A DNA stretch of 64,000 nt. Origin: Bradyrhizobium neotropicale (GTDB lineage Bacteria > Pseudomonadota > Alphaproteobacteria > Rhizobiales > Xanthobacteraceae). A program made the position numbers and the translations under genes. The notes below the pieces were generated by a model. The model made no database searches and had not been told where the DNA came from. It saw only the letters and a list, made by a program, of their open reading frames with translations. This document shows, in pieces, positions 24,841-33,519 of this stretch. Within the stretch, counting starts at the first letter, position 1, and each line of letters opens with the position of its first letter. The stretch lies in assembly GCF_001641695.1 (NCBI RefSeq), contig NZ_LSEF01000052.1:76498-140497 (forward strand), read 5' to 3'.

Positions 24841-26196
24841 ATGATCCTCGCCGAGATTGGCAAACGCGTCCTCCCGATATTGATGATCCTCACTGCCATT
24901 CCGACGCCGGCGCGGTCTGCGGGATGGGAACTGGTGTTTTCTGACGAGTTCAACGGCGACAAGCTCGACCGCACCAAGTGGGCCACGCGTTATCTCTACA
25001 ACAACGAGACGATGGACCATTTCAACGACGAGAACCAACGTTATCGCGACGGCCACGTCGTGGCTGACGGCGTGCTCAACCTGATTGCAAAGAAGATGCC
25101 CGGATCGGTCAGCCTGTACGAATCCGCCATGATCCGCAGTCATCGAACGTTCTACTACGGATATTATGAAGCGCGTGTGTTCCTGCCCAACGCCAAGGGC
25201 GTCTGGCCGGCGTTCTGGCTCGAGGCCGACTACGACATCGATGGCAAGACTTGGCATCCGCCGGAGATCGACATCTTCGAATTTGTCATAAATGGCGTCG
25301 AGGACAAGGCGAACTCGCTGCACTCGAATGTGGTGGCGCCCTTTAATCCGCAGCAATACACCTATGTCGATCGCTCTTTCGAGCTCAAGTTCCAGAATAT
25401 GTATGGAAGCGAGGACCTCAATCAGGGTTGGCATACTGCTGGCTTCGTGTGGGCGCCCGACAAGATATCGCTGTTCTGGGATGGCAAGCTGATCTACACG
25501 CGCAATTACCAGTGGCTGCGCAGCGACGGAAAGCTCGGACCGCCCGCGCATGTCGATCTCAACTTCGCTGTCGGCGGCAGCAAATGGGCGGGCCGGCATG
25601 GCGTTGATGAGGCGGCGTTTCCGCAGACCTTCAAGATCGATTATCTCCGCGTTTGTCAGTACACAACCTCCGAGCGCGGAGGCCGGCAATGTGGTCCGAG
25701 CGAATTGACGCCGGATCCAAAGCAATTTGGTTATTCCGCGCCGCTCAACGACATGGCGAAGCCGGCGTTCCTGGGCGTCAGCAAGGTGGTGGTGGGCAAG
25801 AAGCCCAACGCGGGCGTCCTGGCGCTAACCACAAGCGACAAGCTCGATGTCGAAATTCCGCTCAAGGTCCCGGACGACTATCCATCCAACCGGACGCTTC
25901 AGCTCACCATTTACGACAAGGCAACGGGATCCATCGTGTCGTCGGCCAATGCGAAACTTCGGGTCGAGCCCGACAAGAAGCGAGCCGACGGCTCCGTTAT
26001 TGTCGCGGCCTCACTGCCTGCCATTCAGAGCCCCGGAAACTACATCCTATTTGGCAGGTTGGCTGCAGAGGCGACCAACGGCAGTGGAAAGGAGACGCTG
26101 TCCAGTCCGGCGACGTGCGGCACGGATGTCGTCCAGCCGGCCAAGGCGACTGTGTGCAAGCTGTTGTACATGGAAGTGCAGGCGCAGTCGCATTGA
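24841..26196 (+). CDS. Secreted GH16 glycanase
   Basis: A 451-residue glycoside hydrolase family 16 enzyme with a Sec signal (LPILMILTAIPTPARSA, cleavage near residue 27). The GH16 domain runs about 28-280: ELVFSDEFNGDKLD, GYYEARVFLPNAKGVWPAFWLEA, and the catalytic Glu142-Ile-Asp144-Ile-Phe-Glu147 (E-x-D-x-x-E). A C-terminal beta-rich domain (about 300-451) follows, probably carbohydrate-binding. It likely acts in the periplasm or outside the cell, cutting the EPS during or after polymerisation, as ExoK does for succinoglycan. It is divergent from the GT25 gene and followed by a strong hairpin at 26195-26231. Confidence 0.93.
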   Translation: MILAEIGKRVLPILMILTAIPTPARSAGWELVFSDEFNGDKLDRTKWATRYLYNNETMDHFNDENQRYRDGHVVADGVLNLIAKKMPGSVSLYESAMIRSHRTFYYGYYEARVFLPNAKGVWPAFWLEADYDIDGKTWHPPEIDIFEFVINGVEDKANSLHSNVVAPFNPQQYTYVDRSFELKFQNMYGSEDLNQGWHTAGFVWAPDKISLFWDGKLIYTRNYQWLRSDGKLGPPAHVDLNFAVGGSKWAGRHGVDEAAFPQTFKIDYLRVCQYTTSERGGRQCGPSELTPDPKQFGYSAPLNDMAKPAFLGVSKVVVGKKPNAGVLALTTSDKLDVEIPLKVPDDYPSNRTLQLTIYDKATGSIVSSANAKLRVEPDKKRADGSVIVAASLPAIQSPGNYILFGRLAAEATNGSGKETLSSPATCGTDVVQPAKATVCKLLYMEVQAQSH

Positions 26197-26231
26197 TGAA
26201 GGTGCGCGCCGGCGTCGGCGGCGCCTTCATC
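26195..26231. terminator. Hairpin between convergent GH16 and glycosyltransferase genes
   Basis: GATGAAGG (26195-26202) pairs with CCTTCATC (26224-26231) around a very GC-rich interior that can pair further (GCGCC with GGCGC). It starts in the stop codon of the GH16 gene and ends 35 bases before the stop of the opposing gene at 26266, so it can end transcription from both sides. No T-run follows. Confidence 0.5.
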
Positions 26232-26265
26232 CGTGCAAGTCAGCTTCGGCGGCATGGCAGGTTCG

Positions 26266-27072
26266 CTATGCCCGCTCCGCTCCGAAGAACTCGCGTCGCA
26301 GCTTCGGCGTCATCAGCCTCAGCGAGAGCGCGGTCTTGATGAAACGCAGCGGATGGGCAAGCGTCGCCTTGTTGAAGAAGGTTGCGATCAGCCCGGACGA
26401 ATTACTGTGGGCCCCCGGATGTCCGACCCGATAGATCGCGCCAAAGAAGGGGAGGGGCGATAGCGGGGTTCCCGCTGTGGCCAGTTCCTGGGCGACGGCG
26501 ATGTGGCTGCCAAGCATGCGCTTCATGTAGTCGTCCGCGTCGTTTCCCTTGAGCTTCTCGAGATCGTAGAGCCGGGCGTTGATGATGTGCGACGTGCCGC
26601 AAAGCATGAAGAACTTTGAGATGGCACCGAGCAGCCGGGTGCCTTCGGTCCACATGTAGCCACGGTCGATGTACCATCCATTGTCGTCGGGATGCCTGGC
26701 GACGTGGTCGGCTAGCCTGGAACTGACAAAATCGTCATCGTCGACGATCATGAAGAAGGTGGTGTCCCGAGCTGCCAGCATTCCCGCGCGTACGCGACGT
26801 CCTTTGTCGATGCGGAAGAAATCACGGAAAACCTCGACGTCGTCTGTGGCACCGCGTTCGTGTTTCAGGTTCGGCGCAAAATCGACACGTTCGACCGAAA
26901 AGCCCTTCGGTAGGGCAGGCAGGTCTGCGCCGGCATTCGCCACAATGATGGCTTGCCAGCGGTCACCATTCTGACCCGAGATTGATGTTATGGTCTGCGC
27001 AAGCCGCGCCTTGAGGGCGTCCCAGTTCTTGGAATTTGCCGGATGGCGAACCGGTATGATGAAGGTCAACAT
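26266..27072 (-). CDS. Glycosyltransferase, GT2-like (GT-A fold)
   Basis: A 268-residue protein with an unusual but recognisable GT-A fold. It opens MLTFIIPVRHPANSKNWD, then WQAIIVANAGADLP, and the metal-binding FFMIVDDDDFVSSRL near residue 105. The acceptor half contains GYMWTEGTRLLG and a C-terminal basic tail. ATG 27072 is chosen because MLTFIIP is the expected first strand; the frame to 27165 adds a leader with no family match. Related proteins occur in capsule and LPS clusters without assigned linkage. It stands alone on the minus strand. Confidence 0.8.
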   Translation of the reverse strand: MLTFIIPVRHPANSKNWDALKARLAQTITSISGQNGDRWQAIIVANAGADLPALPKGFSVERVDFAPNLKHERGATDDVEVFRDFFRIDKGRRVRAGMLAARDTTFFMIVDDDDFVSSRLADHVARHPDDNGWYIDRGYMWTEGTRLLGAISKFFMLCGTSHIINARLYDLEKLKGNDADDYMKRMLGSHIAVAQELATAGTPLSPLPFFGAIYRVGHPGAHSNSSGLIATFFNKATLAHPLRFIKTALSLRLMTPKLRREFFGAERA

Positions 27073-27369
27073 GAGTTGTCTCGCATGGACGTCGTGGGCT
27101 TTGATGCTGCGCATCGCGCGATGGCTCCGGCAAGATAGCATGTCCTGTTGGCCCGGCAGATGCATAGCACCAAGTGACTGCTGCCGCCCGGATTGGTCAT
27201 CGTGGTTGCATGAACTGTCAGCGAGAGGTTTGTGGCAAAGCTATGAAACGGGGCTCGACGTTCCCTTGCGATAGGTCGTAGTGCAGCCGTGACGATCCCT
27301 CTCTTGGAACTACCCTGCTCTCTACCGATCGGTTCAGCACGCTTTCTCCCTTCTTGATGTGAACGACAG

Positions 27370-28503
27370 ATGACTCCTGGAATGCCGCCGGATCAAAAAT
27401 CACCTACGCAGCTCTTGACCATCCAGTACTTGCGCGGTGTCGCATCCGTGATGGTGGTCCTGCACCACATCAGAAATCCGTGGCCGAATCTCTACAATCC
27501 GCTCGAGAAGTTCGACATGGGCGAGGCCGGGGTCGACATCTTCTTCATCATCAGCGGCGTGGTGATGTACGTCTCGTCGCGGGTTGAGACACCTGCGATC
27601 TTCGCCGGATTGCGGCTCATCCGGGTCGCGCCGCTGTACTGGATCCTGACACTCGCCGCGGCTAGCTTGCTTCTATTGTCTGGCGGGGCGAAGCCCGGTA
27701 TCGCGCTCGTGAACGACGTGATCCTTTCTGCGCTGTTCATTCCACATCACAGCTCGATCTTTACCGGCACGATCTGGCCGGTGTTGAACCCGGGTTGGAC
27801 CCTGTATTTTGAAATGTTCTTCTACCTGATCTTTGCGGTTGGCCTTTTTTTTCGTAAACCGCTGCTGATCTCGCTATGTCTGATTGCCCTGCTTGTTACG
27901 CTGGGACAGTTTGCCGCCACCGACGAATCGATCTTCCGCACGTATACGCACCCGCTGCTGATGTACACGCATCCCCTGATGCTGGAATTTGCGGCCGGCA
28001 TCGTCTTGGGATGGTTGTTCCTGAGCGGGAAAGTTCCTAACGTCTGGCTGCTCCTGCCGGCTGGCTTCCTGGCGTTGTTCGCGGCGCATATCTTGCGGCT
28101 TCCGTACTTGTTTCTGCAAAACGGACTGTGCGCAGCGTTGATTATGGTCGGCGCGGTCGCCGCCGAGCGATCATTCAAGATTCCCGAGATTCGCTGGCTG
28201 CGATTTCTGGGGGATGCGAGCTATTCGATCTATCTGACGCACGCGCTGACCCTCTTCGTATTTCGCCGCCTGTTTCTTCGGCTACCGTTGGAAGGTGTGC
28301 CGCAATTTGCTTTGTTCGCGGCTCTCGCCGCAACGGCTTCGCTGCTGGTCGGATTTCTAGTCTACTTCAAAGTGGAGCGTGCGATGACGCGCTGGCTGCG
28401 TTCGCAATTCCTGACGGTCTTCGCGGTCAAGCGCGGAGGTGCAGGCCAGCGATTGCTGGAAGTCAGCTCGTCTGTCACCGTGGCCCAGCCGGCGGCTGAC
28501 TAA
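27370..28503 (+). CDS. Acyltransferase-3 family membrane protein (ExoZ type), second copy
   Basis: A 377-residue integral-membrane O-acyltransferase. Motifs match its paralogue at 19798-20805: LTIQYLRGVASVMVVLHHI, GEAGVDIFFIISGVVMY, RLIRVAPLYW, and GDASYSIYLTHALTLFVFRR near residue 285. About ten helices are spaced evenly. It probably adds acetyl to another EPS position. ATG 27370 leads to a 16-residue polar N-terminus before the first helix; ATG 27382 is also possible. Followed by a palindrome and a double-stem hairpin (28560-28657), which suggests the transcript ends there. Confidence 0.9.
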   Translation: MTPGMPPDQKSPTQLLTIQYLRGVASVMVVLHHIRNPWPNLYNPLEKFDMGEAGVDIFFIISGVVMYVSSRVETPAIFAGLRLIRVAPLYWILTLAAASLLLLSGGAKPGIALVNDVILSALFIPHHSSIFTGTIWPVLNPGWTLYFEMFFYLIFAVGLFFRKPLLISLCLIALLVTLGQFAATDESIFRTYTHPLLMYTHPLMLEFAAGIVLGWLFLSGKVPNVWLLLPAGFLALFAAHILRLPYLFLQNGLCAALIMVGAVAAERSFKIPEIRWLRFLGDASYSIYLTHALTLFVFRRLFLRLPLEGVPQFALFAALAATASLLVGFLVYFKVERAMTRWLRSQFLTVFAVKRGGAGQRLLEVSSSVTVAQPAAD

Positions 28504-28559
28504 TAAGCGGACTCTTGTGCCTCCTCCCTGGGCAGACATTCACGGGGTCGGCGCCTTGC

Positions 28560-28575
28560 CTTCAGTCGACTGAAG
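28560..28575. promoter_or_regulatory. Perfect 16-base palindrome
   Basis: CTTCAGTCGACTGAAG is its own reverse complement. It lies 57 bases beyond the acyltransferase stop and about 230 bases before the GT14 start. As it has no loop it is a poor RNA hairpin and more like a binding site for a dimeric regulator. Confidence 0.3.
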
Positions 28576-28616
28576 CGGGGCAGGCATGCGCATGATGCAG
28601 GTGCGCACCCCGCAAT

Positions 28617-28657
28617 CCAATGACCTTGATGTCCCGGGTTTTTCGGGACCCCATTGG
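28617..28657 (+). terminator. Two-tier hairpin after acyltransferase gene
   Basis: Inner stem GTCCCG (28631-28636) with CGGGAC (28644-28649) closes a T-rich loop; outer stem CCAATG (28617-28622) pairs with CATTGG (28652-28657), with an eight-base bulge on the left side. Placed about 115 bases after the stop of the acyltransferase gene, it is a candidate terminator, or a structured leader of the GT14 transcript. Confidence 0.4.
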
Positions 28658-28805
28658 GCCTCACTGCGTTAAGCAATCAGCTTTTTGAACACCAGTCCAT
28701 TGCGAGATCGTTGGTACAGGAACCGACGACTCTCATAATCACCTCAGGGCCCAACGTTATCGGCTTCGCCGCAAATCTTGCGTTCGTTGGTGCGATTACT
28801 TGGTC

Positions 28806-29729
28806 ATGCGGGACGACAGGAACATGAAGATTGCGTATCTCATCCTTGCCCACAGGCATCCGGAGCAGCTTTCTCGACTGGTCCGTCAGCTGCGGTCTCC
28901 GACTACAGAAATGTTTGTGCATATCGACGCCCAGGCGGACATCGACCCGTTCCTGCGGGTGGTCGGTTCCGATGTACAATTCATAGCAAAGCGAATTCCG
29001 ATCTATTGGGGCGACTATTCGCTGATCAGCGCGGCCCTTGTGCTCATGGAGGCAGCATTGGCGGCGCCTCGTCGCTATGACTATTTGGTTCTAATCAGCG
29101 GCGCGGACTATCCGCTGCGTACGACGACCGAGATCGAGAGTTTCTTCATAGAGAATAACGGCATTCAATTCATCGATTCGGTGGCGATGCCGTCCGAGGC
29201 CGCCGCGAAACCGCTTTCTCGCCTGACGGCCTACAAGGGCCGCCCCGGGCCGCTGGGTTGGTGCAGCGGCAAAGGGCGTCGGCTGATTAGCGGACTCGGC
29301 CTGATGCAGAAGGGGCGCGACTACAGGAAGTACCTCGGCGAACTAACCCCTTACGCCGGTAACCAATGGTGGGCGCTGACGCGCGATGCTTGCATCTACG
29401 TCCAGAAATTCGTGGCCGACAATCCGAGGATCATGAAATTCTATGAGAGTACCCATGTCCCGGATGAAATGGTGTTCCAGACCATCCTGGCGAACTCACT
29501 GTTTCGTCCGAACATGCGGCGCAGTCTCACCTATTCGGATTGGAGCGGGGGCGGCGCAAATCCGTCGGAAATTGGCGAGCGTCACATCGCGATGTTTCGC
29601 GCCAATCCGCGCCTGAAGATAGATGGCATTTACGGCGCGGGTGAACTGCTGTTTTGCCGCAAGGTCATGGACACTGCGGTCTCGGATCAGCTCGCGGTCA
29701 TGATCCAGCAACGGAATCCAGGTATGTGA
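28806..29729 (+). CDS. Family 14 (core-2/I-branching type) glycosyltransferase
   Basis: About 307 residues of the GT14 family, known from animal beta-1,6-GlcNAc transferases and bacterial surface-glycan enzymes. Seen are IAYLILAHRHPEQLSRLV, EMFVHIDAQAD, WGDYSLISAAL, YLVLISGADYPLRTT near residue 100, and HVPDEMVFQTIL with the probable catalytic acid region. Bacterial members often transfer xylose or GlcNAc-like sugars as branches. Starts at TTG 28800, ATG 28806 and ATG 28824 (MKIAYL) are all in frame; an AGGA just before 28824 is closely spaced. Stands before the flippase gene with a 416-base gap. Confidence 0.88.
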   Translation: MRDDRNMKIAYLILAHRHPEQLSRLVRQLRSPTTEMFVHIDAQADIDPFLRVVGSDVQFIAKRIPIYWGDYSLISAALVLMEAALAAPRRYDYLVLISGADYPLRTTTEIESFFIENNGIQFIDSVAMPSEAAAKPLSRLTAYKGRPGPLGWCSGKGRRLISGLGLMQKGRDYRKYLGELTPYAGNQWWALTRDACIYVQKFVADNPRIMKFYESTHVPDEMVFQTILANSLFRPNMRRSLTYSDWSGGGANPSEIGERHIAMFRANPRLKIDGIYGAGELLFCRKVMDTAVSDQLAVMIQQRNPGM

Positions 29730-30145
29730 CACGCTTCCGACCCATTGCTTGCATTTGATGGCGAGGAAACCGGGCACAGCCAATATCTGCCAGTCGAGTC
29801 TGACGTCTCCGGCTACAATTTGGTCGCATTTCGGAGCTGGTTGAAGGCTGATACTTGTTCCGCACAAACGTCGAAGGGCAGGCCTGCCTCTTGCATCTAC
29901 AGCTGTGACAACTTGCCAGGCATCCTCGGTTGGCTGGCAACGGATGGGGCGCGTGGTCGCGGTCGAGCGCGCGCTCCGCCGATTCCGCTCCGGGGAAGCG
30001 TCTGATGGCAATCGAGTTGCGCGCGATCGGAAGCTGTCCGCTGGGCCGTCAACTTCGCGCAAGCGAGTCTTTGCACGGTTCCATACATTCAAGGTGACCG
30101 CCCGTCATCGCGCCGGGAGCTCACGAGCTGGGAAGAAATCTGCAA
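29730..30145. other. Gap before the flippase gene
   Basis: About 416 bases with no supportable gene on either strand. It has one inverted repeat, TTGCCAG (29913-29919) and CTGGCAA (29934-29940), with a 14-base loop. The promoter of the flippase-glycosyltransferase-pyruvyltransferase run should be here. Confidence 0.4.
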
Positions 30146-31651
30146 ATGGTAGGTACTGAACCCGGCAACCGCACACACGCCGTTCGGGCGATCCGGGGCG
30201 TGTTCTGGTCGAGCGTCAACTCGGTCATACCGTCGCTCGCCGGTTTTCTCGTTTTCCTGGTGACTTCGCGCTATCTCGGTCCGGGCGAGTTCGGTGTCGT
30301 GGCCCTTGCCGGCAGTCTGGTCGCGTTGCTTGCAGTGCTATTGCCGTCGGGTTTCGCCGAGGCGATCGTTCAGCGGTCGTCCGTTGACGACATTCATCTC
30401 GACTCGATCTTCTGGGCGGCAACGATCTGCGCGCTCGTCGCGTATGCCGTGCTTGCGATCTGCAGTGGACCGTTCAGCCGAATGCTCGGCTCGGAATGGA
30501 TTGCGGTGTTGCTGCCCGTCGCCGGACTCAGGCTGTTCGCGGATGCCGCCGGTATCGTTCCGCAGGCCATCATCACGCGAAGAATGTCCTTTGAGTTGAT
30601 TGCCGGCCGGACGTTGCTTGCCACAGTGGTATCGGCGGCGCTGACCGTGCTCCTTCTCGTCGCCGGTTATGGCGTTTGGGCTCTCCTCATCGCGCAACTG
30701 TCCTCATCCGTCGCCGCGGCGGTGGCCGCGATGTGGGGAGCGGGGTGGCGGCCGAAATTCCGGATCAGCCTGGATGCGCTCAAATCGCTCGCGCGTTACG
30801 GCGGGTTTTCATCGGGCACTCGCGCCATGCAGGCCCTGACGACGCAGGCGGATCCCGCGATCGTGGGACTGTACCTGGGGCCGCATCAGACGGGCGTCTA
30901 TGCCTTTTCCCGGAACCTGTTCCAAATGATCCTCAATGTGCTAGCTGCGCCGATCGGCGCAGTGGCTCATCCGATGTTCTCAGCCATTCAGGAGAATGTG
31001 GATCGGGTCAGGAAAGGCTTCCTGCTTGCGACTTTTCTCTCCTCTGCGTTGTCGTTTCCAGTCTTCATCGGGTTTACGATGGTGGCGGACCTTGCGGTTC
31101 CCGTCATATTCGGATCGCGCTGGGTTGATACGGTTGCCCCGATCAGGCTGAATTGTGGCTTGGGCTTGATGGCCTGCATCGGTGTGATTCAGGGAAGCCT
31201 GATCAACAGCCGTGGTCATGCGCATTGGTGGTTCTATTATCAGCTTGCCGCCGGAATAGTCACGCTTGGGATCCTGCTGCTGATGTCGAGATTCGGCGTG
31301 ACCGTGCTTCTGGCTGCCGTCCTGATCGCAACCATCGCCCGATGGCCGTTCGCGGTGATGAAGACCTCCCGACTGTTGTCGGAACCAGTGTCGGAGTACT
31401 TGCGGGTCTTCGTCGGCCCGACGGCCTCCTGCATGGTCATGGTGGCGTGCATTGCAGCCACCAGACATCTTCTTCCCGAGCTTCCGCCAACGCTTACGCT
31501 GAGCATCAGCGTTGCGGTTGGAGCAGTGTCATATCTCGGGGCGATGCTGGTCATCGCCAGGGATCAGACGCTCGATGTCGTGCGGTTGCTTTTTGGCTCG
31601 ATCTCGTCCGGATCACAGGGCCGGCGTGGGGTTGCGTCGACGCCTGGTTGA
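30146..31651 (+). CDS. Wzx-type oligosaccharide flippase
   Basis: A 501-residue polysaccharide transporter (PST/Wzx) with about twelve to fourteen helices. The N-terminus is typical: VFWSSVNSVIPSLAGFLVFLVTSRYLGPGEFGVVALAGS, where the Y-L-G-P-x-E-F-G element is a family hallmark. It should flip lipid-linked repeat units across the inner membrane for polymerisation. ATG 30146 has GGAAGAA nine bases upstream. It is followed after 100 bases by a GT2 gene. It is the only Wzx candidate in the window. Confidence 0.92.
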   Translation: MVGTEPGNRTHAVRAIRGVFWSSVNSVIPSLAGFLVFLVTSRYLGPGEFGVVALAGSLVALLAVLLPSGFAEAIVQRSSVDDIHLDSIFWAATICALVAYAVLAICSGPFSRMLGSEWIAVLLPVAGLRLFADAAGIVPQAIITRRMSFELIAGRTLLATVVSAALTVLLLVAGYGVWALLIAQLSSSVAAAVAAMWGAGWRPKFRISLDALKSLARYGGFSSGTRAMQALTTQADPAIVGLYLGPHQTGVYAFSRNLFQMILNVLAAPIGAVAHPMFSAIQENVDRVRKGFLLATFLSSALSFPVFIGFTMVADLAVPVIFGSRWVDTVAPIRLNCGLGLMACIGVIQGSLINSRGHAHWWFYYQLAAGIVTLGILLLMSRFGVTVLLAAVLIATIARWPFAVMKTSRLLSEPVSEYLRVFVGPTASCMVMVACIAATRHLLPELPPTLTLSISVAVGAVSYLGAMLVIARDQTLDVVRLLFGSISSGSQGRRGVASTPG

Positions 31652-31751
31652 GCACGTTGGTTGCACCTCGTGGCTCAATAATGCTACCCGACGACTATCT
31701 CGTCTTATGTTCCTCTGTTCTCGAACCTGACTAAGGCCAGAGCAAGTAGAA

Positions 31752-32609
31752 ATGCATGAAGTTGCACTAACGTTGGTCCTGTGCTCTCGAAATGGAATGA
31801 GGACCGTCGGCAAATGCCTGGATCATATTCGCTCGATGGACGGCGCTTCCGCCATTGAGGTTGTGCTGGTCGACAACGGCTCGACGGATGGCACCTTCGC
31901 GGCAATGCAGGAGTTCTGCCGGGCTAACCCAAATCTGTGGCGTGCTATCCAGGAGACCAAGCCGGGCAATTCAGCGGGCCGAAATACCGGGATCATGGCG
32001 TCCTCCGGCGGAGTGATCCTGTTCATCGACGACGATTGTTATCCGGACAGGGATTTTGCGTCCGCGTGGAAGGCGGTATTCGCGCAAGATCCCGGGCTGG
32101 GCTTTGGTTCTGGGAGAATCCTGCCGTACGATGCACGGCAGTCACCGCTCGGTTGCAACACCAGTACCACGATAAAGATTCTTACGTCGTCCACCTTTAT
32201 CCAGCGAGGGTTTGTCCAAGGATCCAACATGGCGTTCAGGCGCCAGTGTTTGATCGATGCCGGCATGTTCGATGCCCACTTCGGGGCCGGTACGCCGTTC
32301 GCCGGAGAGGAATGGGAAGTTGCTGTCAGGTCGTCATATGCTGGCTGGACGGGCGGATATTTCCCGCAGCCAAGCGTGGCTCACGATCATGGTCGTTTTG
32401 TCGACGAGGCATTCGTGCGCGGACATTACTATGACATCGGTGCCGGCGCCGTCTACGCCAAGCACCTTCTGACGGCGCACGCCTCGGCGACGATCGTGGA
32501 GATCGCGCGGGACATCCGCAGACAGATCAGGAAGGGTGCCGCCGTTGGGCCTCTGTTCGGAGGAGCCATGCAATATTACTCGACCATGCTGCGTCAGGCG
32601 CGATCATGA
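31752..32609 (+). CDS. Family 2 glycosyltransferase
   Basis: A 285-residue GT2. LTLVLCSRNGMRTVGKCL, VEVVLVDNGSTDGT-type strand (EVVLVDNGSTDGTF near 36-50), AGRNTGI, and FIDDDCYPDRDF (D-D-D near residue 98) mark the GT-A nucleotide-binding half; GEEWEVAVR supplies the E-D/E-W-type catalytic acid region. It overlaps the following pyruvyltransferase gene by four bases (ATGA), so the two are translated together. It is very like the GT2 at 34862-35842 in motif spacing. Confidence 0.92.
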   Translation: MHEVALTLVLCSRNGMRTVGKCLDHIRSMDGASAIEVVLVDNGSTDGTFAAMQEFCRANPNLWRAIQETKPGNSAGRNTGIMASSGGVILFIDDDCYPDRDFASAWKAVFAQDPGLGFGSGRILPYDARQSPLGCNTSTTIKILTSSTFIQRGFVQGSNMAFRRQCLIDAGMFDAHFGAGTPFAGEEWEVAVRSSYAGWTGGYFPQPSVAHDHGRFVDEAFVRGHYYDIGAGAVYAKHLLTAHASATIVEIARDIRRQIRKGAAVGPLFGGAMQYYSTMLRQARS

Positions 32610-33487
32610 AACTCTACTACTATCGGAGCACAGCACCGAACTTCGGTGACGACCTGAACAATGTGCTCATGCCGAAGGTCTTTCCGCGCTTCTTTGATGA
32701 AGACGATCTGACCCTGTTTCTGGCGATCGGGTCGGTCCTGTTCGACCATCATCCGCAACAGGCCCTGAAAGTGGTCTTTGGGTCGGGATTTGGTCAATAC
32801 ACTGCGGCTCCTCGACTCGACGACCGTTGGAAGCTCTATTGCGTGCGAGGACCGCTGACTGCGCAAGCGTTGGGACTCGACGAACGCCTTGTCGCGGCGG
32901 ATGCGGCAGTGCTGGTCAATCGCCACCTGAGGGATGAAGTCCCGAAACGTTTCAAGTTCAGCTACATTCCGCATTGGCAGAGCTTATTGAACGGCAACTG
33001 GCCCAAGGCATGCGAACTGGCCAATGTCGAACTGATCGATCCGCGTTGGCCGGTCGATCGCGTCCTTGAAATGATCCGGGCTTCGAACACTGTCATTACC
33101 GAAGCGATGCACGGAGCCATCGTGGCGGATGCGCTACGGGTGCCGTGGGTGCCGGTTCTTCCGTTCCACCGGTCGCATCGATTCAAATGGTCGGATTGGG
33201 CCGGCGCTCTTATGATCGATCTGAAACCCTACGCCACCTTTCCCGCGACGTTGCACGACCTCTGGGTCTCGAAGACGGGCAGGGATGGCAACTGGATGTC
33301 CAGCAAGAACGGGCTGGTTCAACTGGCCGTCGGAGCGGCCAACAACGTGCTGCCTCATATCGCCGCGCGCGGATTGCAGCGGCTGAGCGAAATGGAGCCC
33401 GTGCTCAGCTCAGATGTTGCCCTCGCAAAGGCCGTGTCGAAGCTCGAGGACGCCGCCGACCGCATCCGCCGGGATTTTCATCGTTGA
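32606..33487 (+). CDS. Polysaccharide pyruvyltransferase family protein (ExoV-like)
   Basis: A 293-residue member of the polysaccharide pyruvyltransferase family. Seen are STAPNFGDDLNNVLMPKVF, FLAIGSVLF, VFGSGFG, VRGPLTAQALG and VITEAMHGAIVADALRVPWV near residue 170, the order found in ExoV and WcaK. Such enzymes transfer pyruvate from phosphoenolpyruvate to form a ketal on a sugar, adding negative charge to EPS. Its start overlaps the GT2 stop, and it is followed at once by an 11-base-pair hairpin (33486-33510). Some family members have other functions, so pyruvylation is probable rather than certain. Confidence 0.88.
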   Translation: MKLYYYRSTAPNFGDDLNNVLMPKVFPRFFDEDDLTLFLAIGSVLFDHHPQQALKVVFGSGFGQYTAAPRLDDRWKLYCVRGPLTAQALGLDERLVAADAAVLVNRHLRDEVPKRFKFSYIPHWQSLLNGNWPKACELANVELIDPRWPVDRVLEMIRASNTVITEAMHGAIVADALRVPWVPVLPFHRSHRFKWSDWAGALMIDLKPYATFPATLHDLWVSKTGRDGNWMSSKNGLVQLAVGAANNVLPHIAARGLQRLSEMEPVLSSDVALAKAVSKLEDAADRIRRDFHR

Positions 33488-33510
33488 ACGAGACGCGCCG
33501 CGTCTCGTTC
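33486..33510. terminator. Strong hairpin between convergent genes
   Basis: GAACGAGACGC (33486-33496), loop GCC, GCGTCTCGTTC (33500-33510): an 11-base-pair perfect stem. It begins inside the stop codon of the pyruvyltransferase gene and ends nine bases before the stop of the opposing gene at 33520, so it can serve both directions. No T-run follows on either strand. Confidence 0.65.
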
Positions 33511-33519
33511 TAAGAGCGT

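Larger units (their letters stand above)
28504..28805. other. Intergenic region with palindrome and double hairpin
   Basis: About 300 bases without a gene. It holds a perfect 16-base palindrome (28560-28575) and a two-tier hairpin (28617-28657). The remaining ~150 bases before the GT14 gene should include its promoter. Confidence 0.5.

Noticed and set aside
29496..30092. 198-codon minus-strand frame across the GT14 end and the following gap
   Set aside because: Starts in noncoding DNA and ends inside the GT14 gene in antisense; no recognisable features.
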